Shown here in pieces: positions 35,770 through 46,416 of a stretch of 64,000 nt of DNA. The notes below the pieces were generated by a model that made no database searches, had not been told where the DNA came from, and saw nothing but the letters and a program-made list of their open reading frames with translations. The stretch spans positions 2,480,001 through 2,544,000 of the forward strand of contig JAIXMG010000001.1 of the NCBI GenBank assembly GCA_025201345.1, read 5' to 3'. Numbering within the stretch: position 1 is the first letter of the stretch; each line of letters begins with the position of its first letter. This DNA comes from Thamnidium elegans (Eukaryota > Mucoromycota > Mucoromycetes > Mucorales > Mucoraceae). Both the position numbers and the translations under genes were made by a program.

Positions 35770-36444
35770 TTTAACTTATAATCATCACCAGAGAACATCC
35801 CAAGATCTTTGCTCGGCTTAAATCACTAAACTTACCGTTCGATACTAATTTTCAGCTATTGTCGCCACTACGAGAATCGTTCAATAAAGCTCGTGCAACA
35901 CAAATAACGATGGCGGCATGACCAGACAACAAAATCGTTTGAGACAATTCTGTGTTAGAATCTAATGTGTCGATCAGCCTATTTAAACCTTTTTTTTTTT
36001 TTTTTTTGCACATAAAAAGACAATCGTAAGCAGTTTCAACTTTAATAGGTAAAGGAAATCTGGAAGTGTGATGTTCTATATCGATTTTTTGGAGATAATT
36101 ATTTTAACTTTGTGGCAGGAGCACATGGAAACGAAACGACCGCTACATTGGACGAGATAAATTATTGCATTAATGGATAATAGTGAAAAAAAAAAAAAGG
36201 CTTACACCATGGTATTACATCCTTCAACTAGAGGGTAAACGATTTCTAATACTCGGTAGAATGGGAACGAGTAAATGCGGTCAATGGACTTGTCCTTTAA
36301 AAAGGTAGCTAATTCTTTTGCTTGAAATCTACCGGCTTCAGAAAGAGGAAGGTTATTAGGCAAATCAGTAGGTAAAAAAAAGTTAAAATTGACCTAGTCT
36401 TCGTGAAAACCATGTTGAGTGATATATATTTCTTTTAAAACCAT
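35770..36444 (-). pseudogene. Decayed histidine-phosphatase (phosphoglycerate mutase-like) gene
   Basis: Reading the minus strand from an ATG at 36444 gives MVLKEIYITQHGFHED, then a TAG stop, then in the same frame VNFNFFLPTDLPNNLPLSEA and FLKDKSIDRIYSFPFYRVLE. This is the start of the histidine phosphatase superfamily (usual form I-x-x-x-RHG-F-R-x-D-W-V-N). The catalytic Arg of RHG is Gln, and the stop occupies the usual Trp position. Further down, separated by intron-like and disrupted sequence, are HHTSRFPLPIKVETAYDCL and then ELSQTILLSGHAAIVICVAR, which contains the second catalytic His (GHAA). The middle part has further stops. The pieces are collinear but no intact frame exists, so I call a pseudogene rather than a spliced gene. 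Confidence 0.75.
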
Positions 36445-36700
36445 AGATAACAATAAACAAACAACAAATTAAAAAAGATGCAAGTATATGTAGATTAAAT
36501 GTTTTTTTTTTTCTTTTTATGTTTAATGGTTTTAAAATAAGAGAAGTTCTTTACATGAACCTCTTTCCTCTTTTTTTTTTATATATATGTATCTTTTTTT
36601 ATCTTTTTTTATCTTTTTTTTCTTCTCTTTTTTTTTTTTAAAGGAAACCTGCTAAGTAGAGATTAGGTTAACTTGTTTTAAACTATGATTTTTTTTTCTT
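36445..36700. other. T-rich spacer
   Basis: Several T runs (near 36501, 36575, 36599-36640) and short tandem TTTTTTTATC units. Only the 3' region of the casein kinase gene is expected here. Confidence 0.4.
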
Positions 36701-37131
36701 CTAAAAAAAAAACTTACGTTCATCCATCATTGCTTGTATGTCGTTATGGTAAATCATGTTATTATTTGTATTTTGGTTTTGATTATTATTCTCATTTGTA
36801 TCAGCAAGATAAGAAGGTGAGGTGGTATCAGGATGAAATGTCGAGTTATTCAAGTATTGTTGTTGTTGATGTGGAGAACCGTGGCTTGCTTTCGTTTGAC
36901 TACGTAAACTAGTAATATTTAGCAAACGGAATAATTCAACTATATATATAAACTTACACTCTACTACTGGATGAACCTGCTGGAGCATGGAAATGTGTTC
37001 TTTTAACAGAAAAGAGAGGATCAGCAATATTTGGTTCAATTGGGTTGACTTCATCAGCCAACACTCTTTTTCTTTCATATTTAGAGCCCAATTGTTGTTG
37101 CTGTTGCTGTTGTTGTAATTGAAGTTGTTGT

Positions 37132-37163
<32 letters not shown>

Positions 37164-38879
37164 CTGTTGCTGTTGCAATTGATTATCTCTAACCAATACT
37201 CTACCTCCACCAGTACCAGCATAACCTAAATGAGATGCATATGGATCTTGATAAGTTGCAGAGGATTGAATTGCTTCTAAATGTCTTTGTGCAGGCTGTT
37301 GTGTTTGCTGTTGTTGTTGCTGTTGTTGTTGTTGCTGCTGCTGTTGTTGTTGTTGTTGGCTTGTTATAGCAGGGCCACCTGAGAAATAGGCGGGCTTATG
37401 TTGCAACATTTTTTGTTGTTGTTGATATTGAAGCATAACATCGTCTAAACGTTTTGAGGTTTCAGGTGATTTAGTTTCTGAACGATAAGGGGCTCTAAGG
37501 TTAGCAGAAGGAAGTGGTGCACCGGTAGCTAATCTTCTTGGACTTGCTTCAAACGGGGTAGAGGTAGGATTATAATTTTGAATTGGGTTGGCATCAGGTG
37601 GATAAGCTGCCTTTTTTTCCTGCTATATATATATATATATATTATTATTATTAAGACTTGTTAGATATTTTTATATAGATATATAAAAAGGGATAAAAAG
37701 TTTAAATCAGAATTATTATTATTATTTTACCAATTTACGAATGGTCCAATCAAAAACATAATCATATTGAAAACCTTCACGAACAAATAAATCTCTAAAC
37801 AATTTACGAAGATAAGAATAATCAGGTTTATCGTCGAAACGAAGAGATCTGACATAATTAAGGTATATTGCAAACTCTTGATGCAAACCACGACATAATG
37901 CGTCTGCAGGTGTAGTCATCTTCTTTTCCATAATCTTATCATATTTTTCTTTCTTTGTTCTAGCTCTAATTCCTTGCCAAGGTAATTGACCTCTACAGAA
38001 ATACACAAGGATATATCCAAGTGATTCAAGATCATCACGCCGTGATTGCTCTATAATGATATGTTATTATAAATAGCGTGTTTTAAGATATATATATATA
38101 TATATATATATATTACCTATTCCTAAGTGAGTGTTGACACTTGCATAACGTGGTGTACCCGTTAAATTCTTGTTCTCTCTGTAGGGTATATGTACATTAC
38201 TCTTAGGGTCTCTAAATCTCTTTGCTAAACCAAAATCGATCATATTGACTTGATTACCACGTTTACCAATACCCATTAAAAAGTTATCAGGTTTAATATC
38301 TCTATGAATGAACCCTATAAAAAGGAAGTTCAAGATTAGTAAGGGACAAAAATGGGTGTGTGAATATATAAATGTTTACCCTTCGAATGAACATATTCTA
38401 CGCGTGACAACTAAATAAGGGAAGTTTTAATAATTTGATTGGATAAATATATTCTCATATATGCTTACCAATTGATCAGCGAGTAATAAAACTGTCTTTA
38501 AAGAAAAGCGACGCTTACAATAGTTAAATAAGTCTTCCATAGAAGGACCTAACAAGTCCATAACGAGCACATTGAAATCGCCTTCTCTTCCATACCATCT
38601 AACAAAAGGAATACCAACTCCACCAGCTAATGTCTTGTAAACTCTAGCTTCGTATTCTAATTGAGGATGAGCTGCACGAATACTTTCTAACTTCACAGCA
38701 ATATCTTCTCCACTCATAATATTTGTACCTAATAAATAATAATGTTGTTAATTTAAAGAAAGATGATGCTTTGTTTATTATTGTTTACCCAAGTAAATTT
38801 CACCAAAAGAACCCGCACCAATCTTTCTACCAAGTTTATACTTGGAACCAATTATAATCTCTCTTCCTTCTAACGACAT
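36701..38879 (-). CDS. Casein kinase 1 (delta/epsilon, Hrr25-like) with Gln/Asn-rich tail
   Basis: The ATG is at 38879, with about seven exons reading leftwards. Kinase landmarks: [17 protein letters not shown], Lys in [40 protein letters not shown], the CK1-specific [17 protein letters not shown], and [21 protein letters not shown] is a further CK1 hallmark. CK1 kinases act in DNA repair, vesicle traffic, endocytosis and meiosis. The C-terminal ~250 residues are unlike the kinase part: three long Gln runs coded by mixed CAG/CAA (37090-37175 and 37300-37360), then Ser/Asn-rich sequence. The last codons are uncertain: the frame ends ...DERKFFF at 36701, but a GTAAGT there could splice to another short ending. 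Confidence 0.92.
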
Positions 38880-39421
38880 TAATGCTTTCTATTTTATATT
38901 CAGATGATATATATATAACACTCAACCACTTCAATCAAAACACTAAAAAAAAAACAAAAAAAAGCAAGATGGAAAAATTTTATTATTTTTTAAAAGGAAA
39001 ACCTCGAGGTCAGTCTATCCAATTACAGGTTCAACATGCTAAAAAAAATTTGGACAACGTCACTATTAAAGCAGTAAATAGCTTTTTATTGGTTAAACCT
39101 ATGCTCTACCCCCATAACATACCCAATTGATTGGCTGTCAGTTGGATGAACGCATTATTCTTTGGATCAAGTTACCACATAAAGTTTTTTTTTTTTTTTT
39201 ACTGTGTATACCCCTACTTTTTTTTTTGTTGCTAAGGCAATTTTTTTTCTTGCAGTTGCTTGGCAACTAAGACATGATAAACTTAACAAAAAAAGAATAC
39301 CCGATAAACTGGAATTAACCTATTTTTTTTTTTTTTTTGTCTGTCAAAACCAAGATCTTCATTCAAAAACCGCACTCGAGGTTTAATCTTAAATGTGAGC
39401 TGTTATCTTTTTATCGGTGTC

Positions 39422-39468
<47 letters not shown>

Positions 39469-40009
39469 AACCAATAATATAATTAATTGGCATTGTACCC
39501 ATTGGGGGTTATCCTCTAAACATGTGTATTAACGCCAAGTTAGTACTGCAAAAATAAAAAGTGCTTTCTCCAGTGCTACACAGATGATTATATTTCATCT
39601 GATAGCATATGCAGCTTTGTGAATACTCTTATGCTCTCACACTATCATACATACATTAGTTTAAATTTGAAAAATAAATACTCACTTTTTTTTATTATTA
39701 ACTTTGGACAAGGAGAATATAGAACAGAGAGAATAAAAAAAAAAGTATTAAACTATTGTACTCAAACCATCATATACAGTAGTAAAGACTAGGACTCGAA
39801 ATATATAGGATACCCTTATGATTCAATATAACCTGTTTCAGCTTAAAATGTTGTATCATTTGCTCTTTTTCGTCCCAACTCGGCCATTATTTGTGAGGAG
39901 CTTTCAAGGGGGACTGATTAAATTTTCTAATCCCTCGACTTCTTTTTTTCTGTATTTATCAGTACTTTGCTCAATCAGAAGATTTACGTGTACAAGTGTA
40001 CAGAATACG

Positions 40010-40040
<31 letters not shown>

Positions 40041-40931
40041 AAAAATTATACATCTGCTACAAAAATAAAAATGTCGTTAAAATATATAGAAAAACAAAGG
40101 AACAAAATATCAAAGAGAGAGAGAGAGAGAGCTTATATGTCAATATAAATTATGCAAACTAGTAACATGCTCAAACTATATTCTCCTAAAAAATATGTAT
40201 ATATATCGGCTTTTAGGCAAGCAATGAAATATACCTGAAAGATATTGAAGATCTACCGAGTTTTGCTAAGGGATCTATTGTATTAATTTAGTACAGGAGA
40301 TCTTAATATGACAAGATTTTTTTATATATTGTAAGACGGATGGATGGTTAGAGAGAGATATATATATATATCAACAACTAAACAATGATCTGCAGTCAAA
40401 AAGATAATATTGTCTATGATTCATTGTCAGCATTGAAATATAACATAAACAAGATCGGTTTGTTGTACCATTATACAAGGCCTTTTATATACCTATTGCT
40501 ATATACCAATGACGCCAAAAGTCGGCATTTTAGAAGGACGCCTTTCATTATTTGTTGGCAAGGTCGTTCTAATATGACGTCTACTTAGTAAAAAAAATAA
40601 AAATAAAATAAAAAAATGAATTTCATCAGGTTGCCAAAACAAGAAAAAATCCCCATCATTCCAACTATTATATATAAACCGAACTTAAGGGAGAAAGGGC
40701 CAAATAGTAATAAGTATTGAAACCATTTATTTTTGTATATTATCGCAATTCTTTTTCTTGTTTACGCCTTTTCTCTTCTTCTTTTCTTTTATACAATAAA
40801 CAGGTAATAATAAACCAAAAACCCCTCACACTCATTTTATTCAATCATTTTATTTTTTTTATCAAATATAAATCATTTTTTTTTTCATTTTTTTTTTTTC
40901 TATTACATTTTCAATTTAATTTTTTTTCTCT
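38880..40931. other. 2-kb spacer with a 44-nt T tract
   Basis: Next to the CK1 promoter lies a small open frame (38969-39130, 53 residues from ATG, MEKFYYFLKGKPRGQSIQLQ onwards) that could be a short gene; evidence is weak. The T tract is at 39423-39466. Other open frames here (39818-40162, 40385-40588) are low-complexity or feature-free. An A tract (40011-40036) and a (GA)n stretch (near 40115-40130) are also present. Confidence 0.4.
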
Positions 40932-41973
40932 ATGGCTACAACTAAAACTACAACAGAAACAATTATTCATGGTATCAATATTTTATCACTCAATCATGTA
41001 AATACCTTCTTTTTTTTTTTTAAAGAAAAAAAAGCTCCTTCAGCATTATGTCTCGATTTTTTAATACTTTTTTTTTCTTTTTTTCTTCTTTTTTTGCATT
41101 TAGGATTACCGTAAAAGTCAAGAGTTTTATAAAGATAATACAAGTGAAGTAACAGTAACCAGTAAGACGTTACCGCATAGCAACAACGAATGGCTCGATG
41201 ATATTGACAATAGTCATGAAAATTATAAGCATCATTCAATTATCCAATCATATTTAGAACCAGTATGTCCATCCTCGAATCATTCCAGCACTACAATTCC
41301 AGTCGTTACTACTCGCTCCAAGTATTCAGAAATTAAATCAAGAGTGAAACGAGTTTTTCGTATCAGTAAAGTTGATAAACAACAAATATTAATGCAATCA
41401 TCTTTACCAGTATTTTCAGCCAATGAAAGATGGACGTCACCTTCAATTGATTCAATGTGTTCATCTACGACTACAGCAGCGGCTACAGATTCTTCACGAT
41501 CAAGCAAAACTTATCATCGAAATTCATGTGGATTATCTACAGCATCATTTACAAAACGAACTAGTAAACCGGTTATGGAAAAGAAGGTAAAGAGTTGCTT
41601 GAAAAAGAGAGTAACAAATTATGCAGTTCCAGCACGACCTACTAGTGTTATAGATAGTAGAAAGAAAAGATGGTCATCTATGATTTCACCTTCCAAAAAA
41701 CGATTTTCACACATGATATTAAAAAGAAAGAAATCTACAGAATTATTTACAGATGAGGCGATAACGACAAGAGGTATCAAGTTTAATAAATATGTAAACG
41801 TACATGAAACATGGTCTAGAGTTGAATATGATCGTAGCTCAGACCCAGAAGCAGTTTGTACTAGACTTACACCTAATTTAGCGCAACTTATTAAACAAGA
41901 ATTAAATCATTATAAACTACATGAAATGGCAGTTCATGATTCTAGTAGAATAAATACTCATTTTTTTTTGTAA
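40932..41973 (+). CDS. PP1-docking protein with Bni4/Afr1-like C-terminus
   Basis: Phase-checked model of two exons, 40932-40997 and 41104-41973, giving 311 residues. Most of the protein is basic, Ser/Thr-rich and probably disordered. The C-terminal ~65 residues are distinctive: RGIKFNKYVNVHETW contains a fit to the PP1-binding RVxF motif (R-G-I-K-F), followed by EYDRSSDPEAVCTRLTP and LIKQELNHYKLHEM-VHDSSR-THFF. This block resembles the C-terminal motif shared by fungal PP1-targeting proteins of the Bni4/Afr1 type, which bring Glc7/PP1 to the bud neck or cell cortex. The similarity is recalled, not computed. The opposite strand carries a shadow frame over the middle. Confidence 0.65.
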
Positions 41974-42185
41974 ATAATAAATATGTTTGAAACATTTCGT
42001 GTCAAAAGGGGTTGTTTATTACAAATTTAATATTATATGCTGGTACAAGTATCATTCCCAACTAAACACGCTTATTTTAATCAATGTATCCCTTTTATTA
42101 AGAATAATAAACAATTTTTTTTTTTTTTTTCACACACACATTTTAAAATGCACAGACACAAAAAGGGCTCTTTTTTAGAGATAAT

Positions 42186-42225
<40 letters not shown>

Positions 42226-42694
42226 GCAACATTTAATTCTGTCAACAACAAATAATAAATCACAGGTTGGTTTCATATCTTAACAAGATTTTTATTTTTA
42301 TTAAGGGAATAGGAAGGAGTCATATTATTATTGACCTGTGTGTTGTTGTTGTTGTTGTTGTTTGAGGTGGTACAAAAGAAGAAAAAAAAAAATAGTACAT
42401 AATAATTGTATCATATAAAAATACAAACAAGTGTATTGCTTCACAATATCAGCAATACAAGGATTTTTTTCTTTGTAAACAAAAAAAGAAGATAAAAAGT
42501 GTGTGTGTGTTAGTGTGTGTTAGTGTGAGAAAAGTGAGATTGTAAAAAATGAAAGGCAAGGGGGTAGGTGAAGGAGTTTTAAAGTACAGTATGTAAGAAT
42601 AATTATAGAAGGAAAGAATATAACAGTTATATATGGACAAAAGGAAATGGGAAGGGGTATATATATATATATTTTTTTTTTATATGTACAATAA
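41974..42694. other. Convergent spacer with T tract and simple repeats
   Basis: T tract at about 42190-42223, a (TTG)n run near 42343-42361, and (TG)n-type sequence at 42499-42530. No supported gene. Confidence 0.45.
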
Positions 42695-44216
42695 TTACTT
42701 TGTAATGTACTTGACATTGTTTTGATTTAGTGTTTTATCAATAAGAACTAAAAAAAAATTATAATTAGAATTTCAAATTGTTTTTTTTTTTTGCAAAGAG
42801 TTTGACTTACATTTACACTTTCTTCTATCAAAATCAGTTTCTGGGCAATCATGGACCTTTAATCCATGATTGGTCCGTGCATTGACATTACAATGAGCGA
42901 GTGACGTGAGAAATTGAAGAGATCGCCATAACCCTAGAGCTGCAGCATAATGAAGACATGTCCAACCTAATTATTTTTTTTTTTTAGTAAAACTGGTACC
43001 TTTTTTTTTTTTTTTTTTTTTTTTTGTAATTATCATCTTTACCATCTTGGTCAGCAAGGTTGATATCAACTTTATCATGTAAATAGTCAAAAATATCTAA
43101 ATGACCAAATAATAATGAAAGGTGCAAAAGGCTTCTGTTTTGAAGATCTCTGATTTCATTACAATTTATAGTATCATCGATTATTTCCATCATTTCATCT
43201 TTATAACCGCGAATACAAGCATCTATTAAAATGGTCTGAGGGTCGAAATGAACTTTCTTTGGTTTCTGTGACACAACCTGTTGTTTGTTATCATTCATGA
43301 TAATAGTATGACTACTAGTATGACGAGGAAAGCAACCTGGTCTTTCTTCAATAACAACAACTTGATCTTCTTCTTCTTCAGTTAACTTGATTTGATGTAC
43401 CAAGGGAGATAATAAATCAGAGCAAGGAGGAGGTAATGGTGAATTGGGAGGCGTCCAATGATAATCAAAGGAAGATAAAGAAGAAGATGATGATGATGAA
43501 GAAGAGAATGAGAGAGGTGACATTACAGGAGTTCTATCGATTTCATAATAAACAGGACTATTATTATTACTACGAACTAAAGATTTTTCAGCCTTCTTTA
43601 ATAATAAGCTTGGACGCTTTGTGATAACAGGAGGTGGTGGTTGAGATGATTGTTGTAAAATGGAGATTATATCAGAGTTGGTAGTACAATCGATTGGTCT
43701 GAGTTGACGATTGTTTTGAGTCAATGGGTCGGCACCTAAGTCCAACATAAGTCGTACAAGCTTGGACATACCCCAGAAAGAAGCTAAATGTAAAGCAGTA
43801 AGCTTTTCTTTTCCCCATTGATGATTCAAGAATTGGTTTACTTCAGCAGGGGTAGCATTTCGTTTCAAAACTAAAACAATAGTGTAAGCAATATGATCAT
43901 GTTTTTGTAATAATGCAATCTCGAGCGCGTTCAAATCTGTGGCTGATAATCTTCCAAATTTATCAACAAGGCGACGGTCAATTTGTGTTGTTGGCTTACT
44001 ATAAACCAGTGGATTGTTTGATAATCTGCTGGTTAATAATACCCGAACTACATGTGGTAATTTGCTTTGATCTCCAATAAGTTTACGGAATTCTTCTCTT
44101 TGATCTCCATTAATTAACAATTGAATGTTTCTCCAAAGGCGAGAAGGTGAGCAACAACTTGCAGACGTGCACGGTTTAGTTGACGCATGTTGTGGTACCA
44201 TGGTAATGGTAGACAT
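42695..44216 (-). CDS. Ankyrin-repeat protein
   Basis: Phase-checked model of three exons, 44216-43043, 42966-42811 and 42747-42695, giving 460 residues. Two separated ankyrin regions are visible. The first (about 135-190) includes KLTALHLASFWGMSKLVRLM and LGADPLTQNNRQLRPIDC. The second (about 340-425) includes RSLLHLSLLFGHLDIFDYL and DINLADQDG-WTCLHYAAALG, the latter completed only by splicing. Between them lies a Ser-rich disordered linker of about 130 residues. Ankyrin repeats mediate protein binding; nothing identifies the partner. The first intron includes two A runs. Confidence 0.8.
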
Positions 44217-44805
44217 TTTTTTATTTTTTAAATTTTTTTTTTATAAAGTGATTTTTTTATATAAAGTGAGAGGTGGGTATCCTTTTTTTTTTTTTTTTTA
44301 ATCAAAAAAAAGAAAAAAAAGTATGTATATATGTAAAAGGTGCTAGCTTTGTTTTTAGTTATTAGTTTTTTTTTTTTTACTGTAAAAAAAAATAATTAAG
44401 AAAAGGTAAAACTATAAAGAAGAAGAAGAAAGAAAAAAAAAATATTATATACACAATAAGAGGGACTTATAGCTCACATGTTCAAAAAAAAAAAAAAAAA
44501 AAAAATCATTCCGGTTTCCGTCTACCATAGGTTTTCGTTATACAACCAGTGTTTGTTGTGTTGTATCACCAGTGTAACTGAATACTCGCTTTTGCTACAT
44601 AAGGAAAAACTTTTTTATTTGATGACGTGGTTTGAAAAAGTGTTTGAACTTGTGTTTTCTTCACTTGGCATTTTTCGCCCTTTTTCTGCTGTCCCTGTTT
44701 GGGCAAAAAAAAAAAAAAAAAAAGACATTTTTCTTTTCTTGTAGATTCAAACACACACACACACACACAAAAAAGAAAAAAGAAAAAATAGATAATAATA
44801 AACCA
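44217..44805. promoter_or_regulatory. Divergent intergenic region, ankyrin / UPF0658 genes
   Basis: 589 bp between two start codons, rich in A/T runs (44489-44505, 44705-44723) and with a (CA)n tract at about 44751-44768 shortly upstream of the plus-strand start. Small frames in it are shadows of homopolymers. Confidence 0.45.
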
Positions 44806-46264
44806 ATGTCTACAGAAAACTTTACTGATCCTAGTTTTGACGGTGAACAACCATCATCTCGAAAAATGTTTGATATTAGTCGAGAACAAAGAACAGAAGT
44901 TCGCTTCAATGTAAATAAATAGTGGAAATGAATTTTTGTTTTTTTTAAAAAAAAAAAAAAAAACTAATTTTATTTTAGTTTTGGTCTAATTCAACCAATT
45001 CAGTATTTTTGGTCATGTTGTCTATTTTTGAAGCCATCATTGTGATTGCGTTAGAAGCAACTATTTTTTCAAAGTTTTATCATACACAGTAAGGACACAC
45101 ATACAGATATATGACGATTTTCTTTTTATGTATATATTCAATTTGAACCTCTCTACTTTCTCCTTTTTTTTTTTTTTTTTTTTTTTTTTTTGTATATATT
45201 TTACTCCTCTTTAAAAAAAAAAAAGATTTTCAACAAATAACCTTGGTTTAGGCATTCCAGTTTATTTAATGATATTTATTTTCTCTCAAGTATTTCAAGT
45301 CTTTCTTGCTTGGGACGCTGTAAGTGTGGTTTTTTTTTATAGAAAAAAAAAGAATAATAATTGAACTGACAATGATTGTTTAGGTCCGTGCACAAAATAC
45401 AATTCAAGTGATTGCATTTTTGTTATTTAATATTTGTTGCTTTGTCTATGCAGTATTCCAGTTCAAACAAATAGCTGACGCATTAGATTCAAAAGACCCT
45501 GATTTAGAAGAATTGGCGTCTTCTTTAACTTTTTTAATTAATCGATTACTAATTACGGTAGCCGTCATTACTGGTGTCTGTCAATTATTGTATTTTTATA
45601 TTGGCGCCAGATTATATCAAGAATTTGGTTGGAAAATTTACAAGAAAATTGGTGCTGACCCAGAAATAAGAAGTAAACTGATCATTCATTTTTTTTTTAT
45701 TTGTCACTAAATTCTTATTATTAGACATGTATAGATGGTATCAAATTATTTTAACCATTTTAAAAATCGATTTCTTCTTCTTTTTGGGTTATTCTATTCA
45801 ATATTTGGTACTTGTATTAAGGCCAAATGATAGTGAATTCGCTCTTACAATTGTCGCGCTTCCTTTGACATGTTTATTCCTGTTATTAGCTGTCTATGCC
45901 GTAAATAAGCTTTTTTTTTTATATGTATTAATAGTAACATTTTTTTTTTTTTGTATATTTTAGATTAGGCGTGAATCAAAATGGTTAATGGCCCTCTTTT
46001 TTACGGGTATGCTCGCCGGTATTGCCTATTTCGTTTTTAAAATTTATCGAATCTATGACCCAACTCAGGCTGAAAAGTATAAATTTGTCAGGGAATTTTT
46101 AACTTTTTTTGGTAACAATTTTTTTTTTCTTTTTTTTACAATCAAGTTTAACTGACATTTTTTATTTATTTAGCAAGTGTATCGTTGGTATTAGTAGTAT
46201 TGACGATTATTAATGCGCTTATTTTATTTTTAAATTTTGGTAAAGGACTGAAACCTCATTGTAA

Positions 46265-46296
<32 letters not shown>

Positions 46297-46416
46297 ATCA
46301 AACAAACAAAAAGGAATTTTATCTTATATTTTTTTTATATGTGTATAGTAAACTCTAATAATCAAAGATCATCGATGCCTAGACATCTTGTTGAACGTAC
46401 ACTTTCTTTGGATTAA
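44806..46416 (+). CDS. UPF0658-type Golgi multi-pass membrane protein
   Basis: Eight or so exons; the junctions I read keep frame (EVRFN-FWSNSTNS, FYHTQ-FSTNNLG, AWDA-VRAQNT). After a hydrophilic head (MSTENFTDPSFDGEQPSSRK) there are seven predicted membrane helices, starting VFLVMLSIFEAIIVIALEAT. Conserved-looking loops include ARLYQEFGWKIYKKIGAD and MYRWYQIILTILKIDFFFFL, which match what I recall of the fungal UPF0658 family annotated in fission yeast as a Golgi membrane protein. Function is unknown; a transport or organising role in the Golgi is only inferred. The tail RHLVERTLSLD is cytoplasmic by topology. The last intron holds about 27 A residues. Confidence 0.75.

Noticed and set aside
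36701..37222. Asn-rich frame overlapping the CK1 tail
   Set aside because: Its Asn/Ser run is the shifted reading of the CAG/CAA Gln repeat; only the last part (after the splice at about 36910) belongs to the kinase gene.
42037..42255. Phe-rich frame over the T tract
   Set aside because: Homopolymer translation only.
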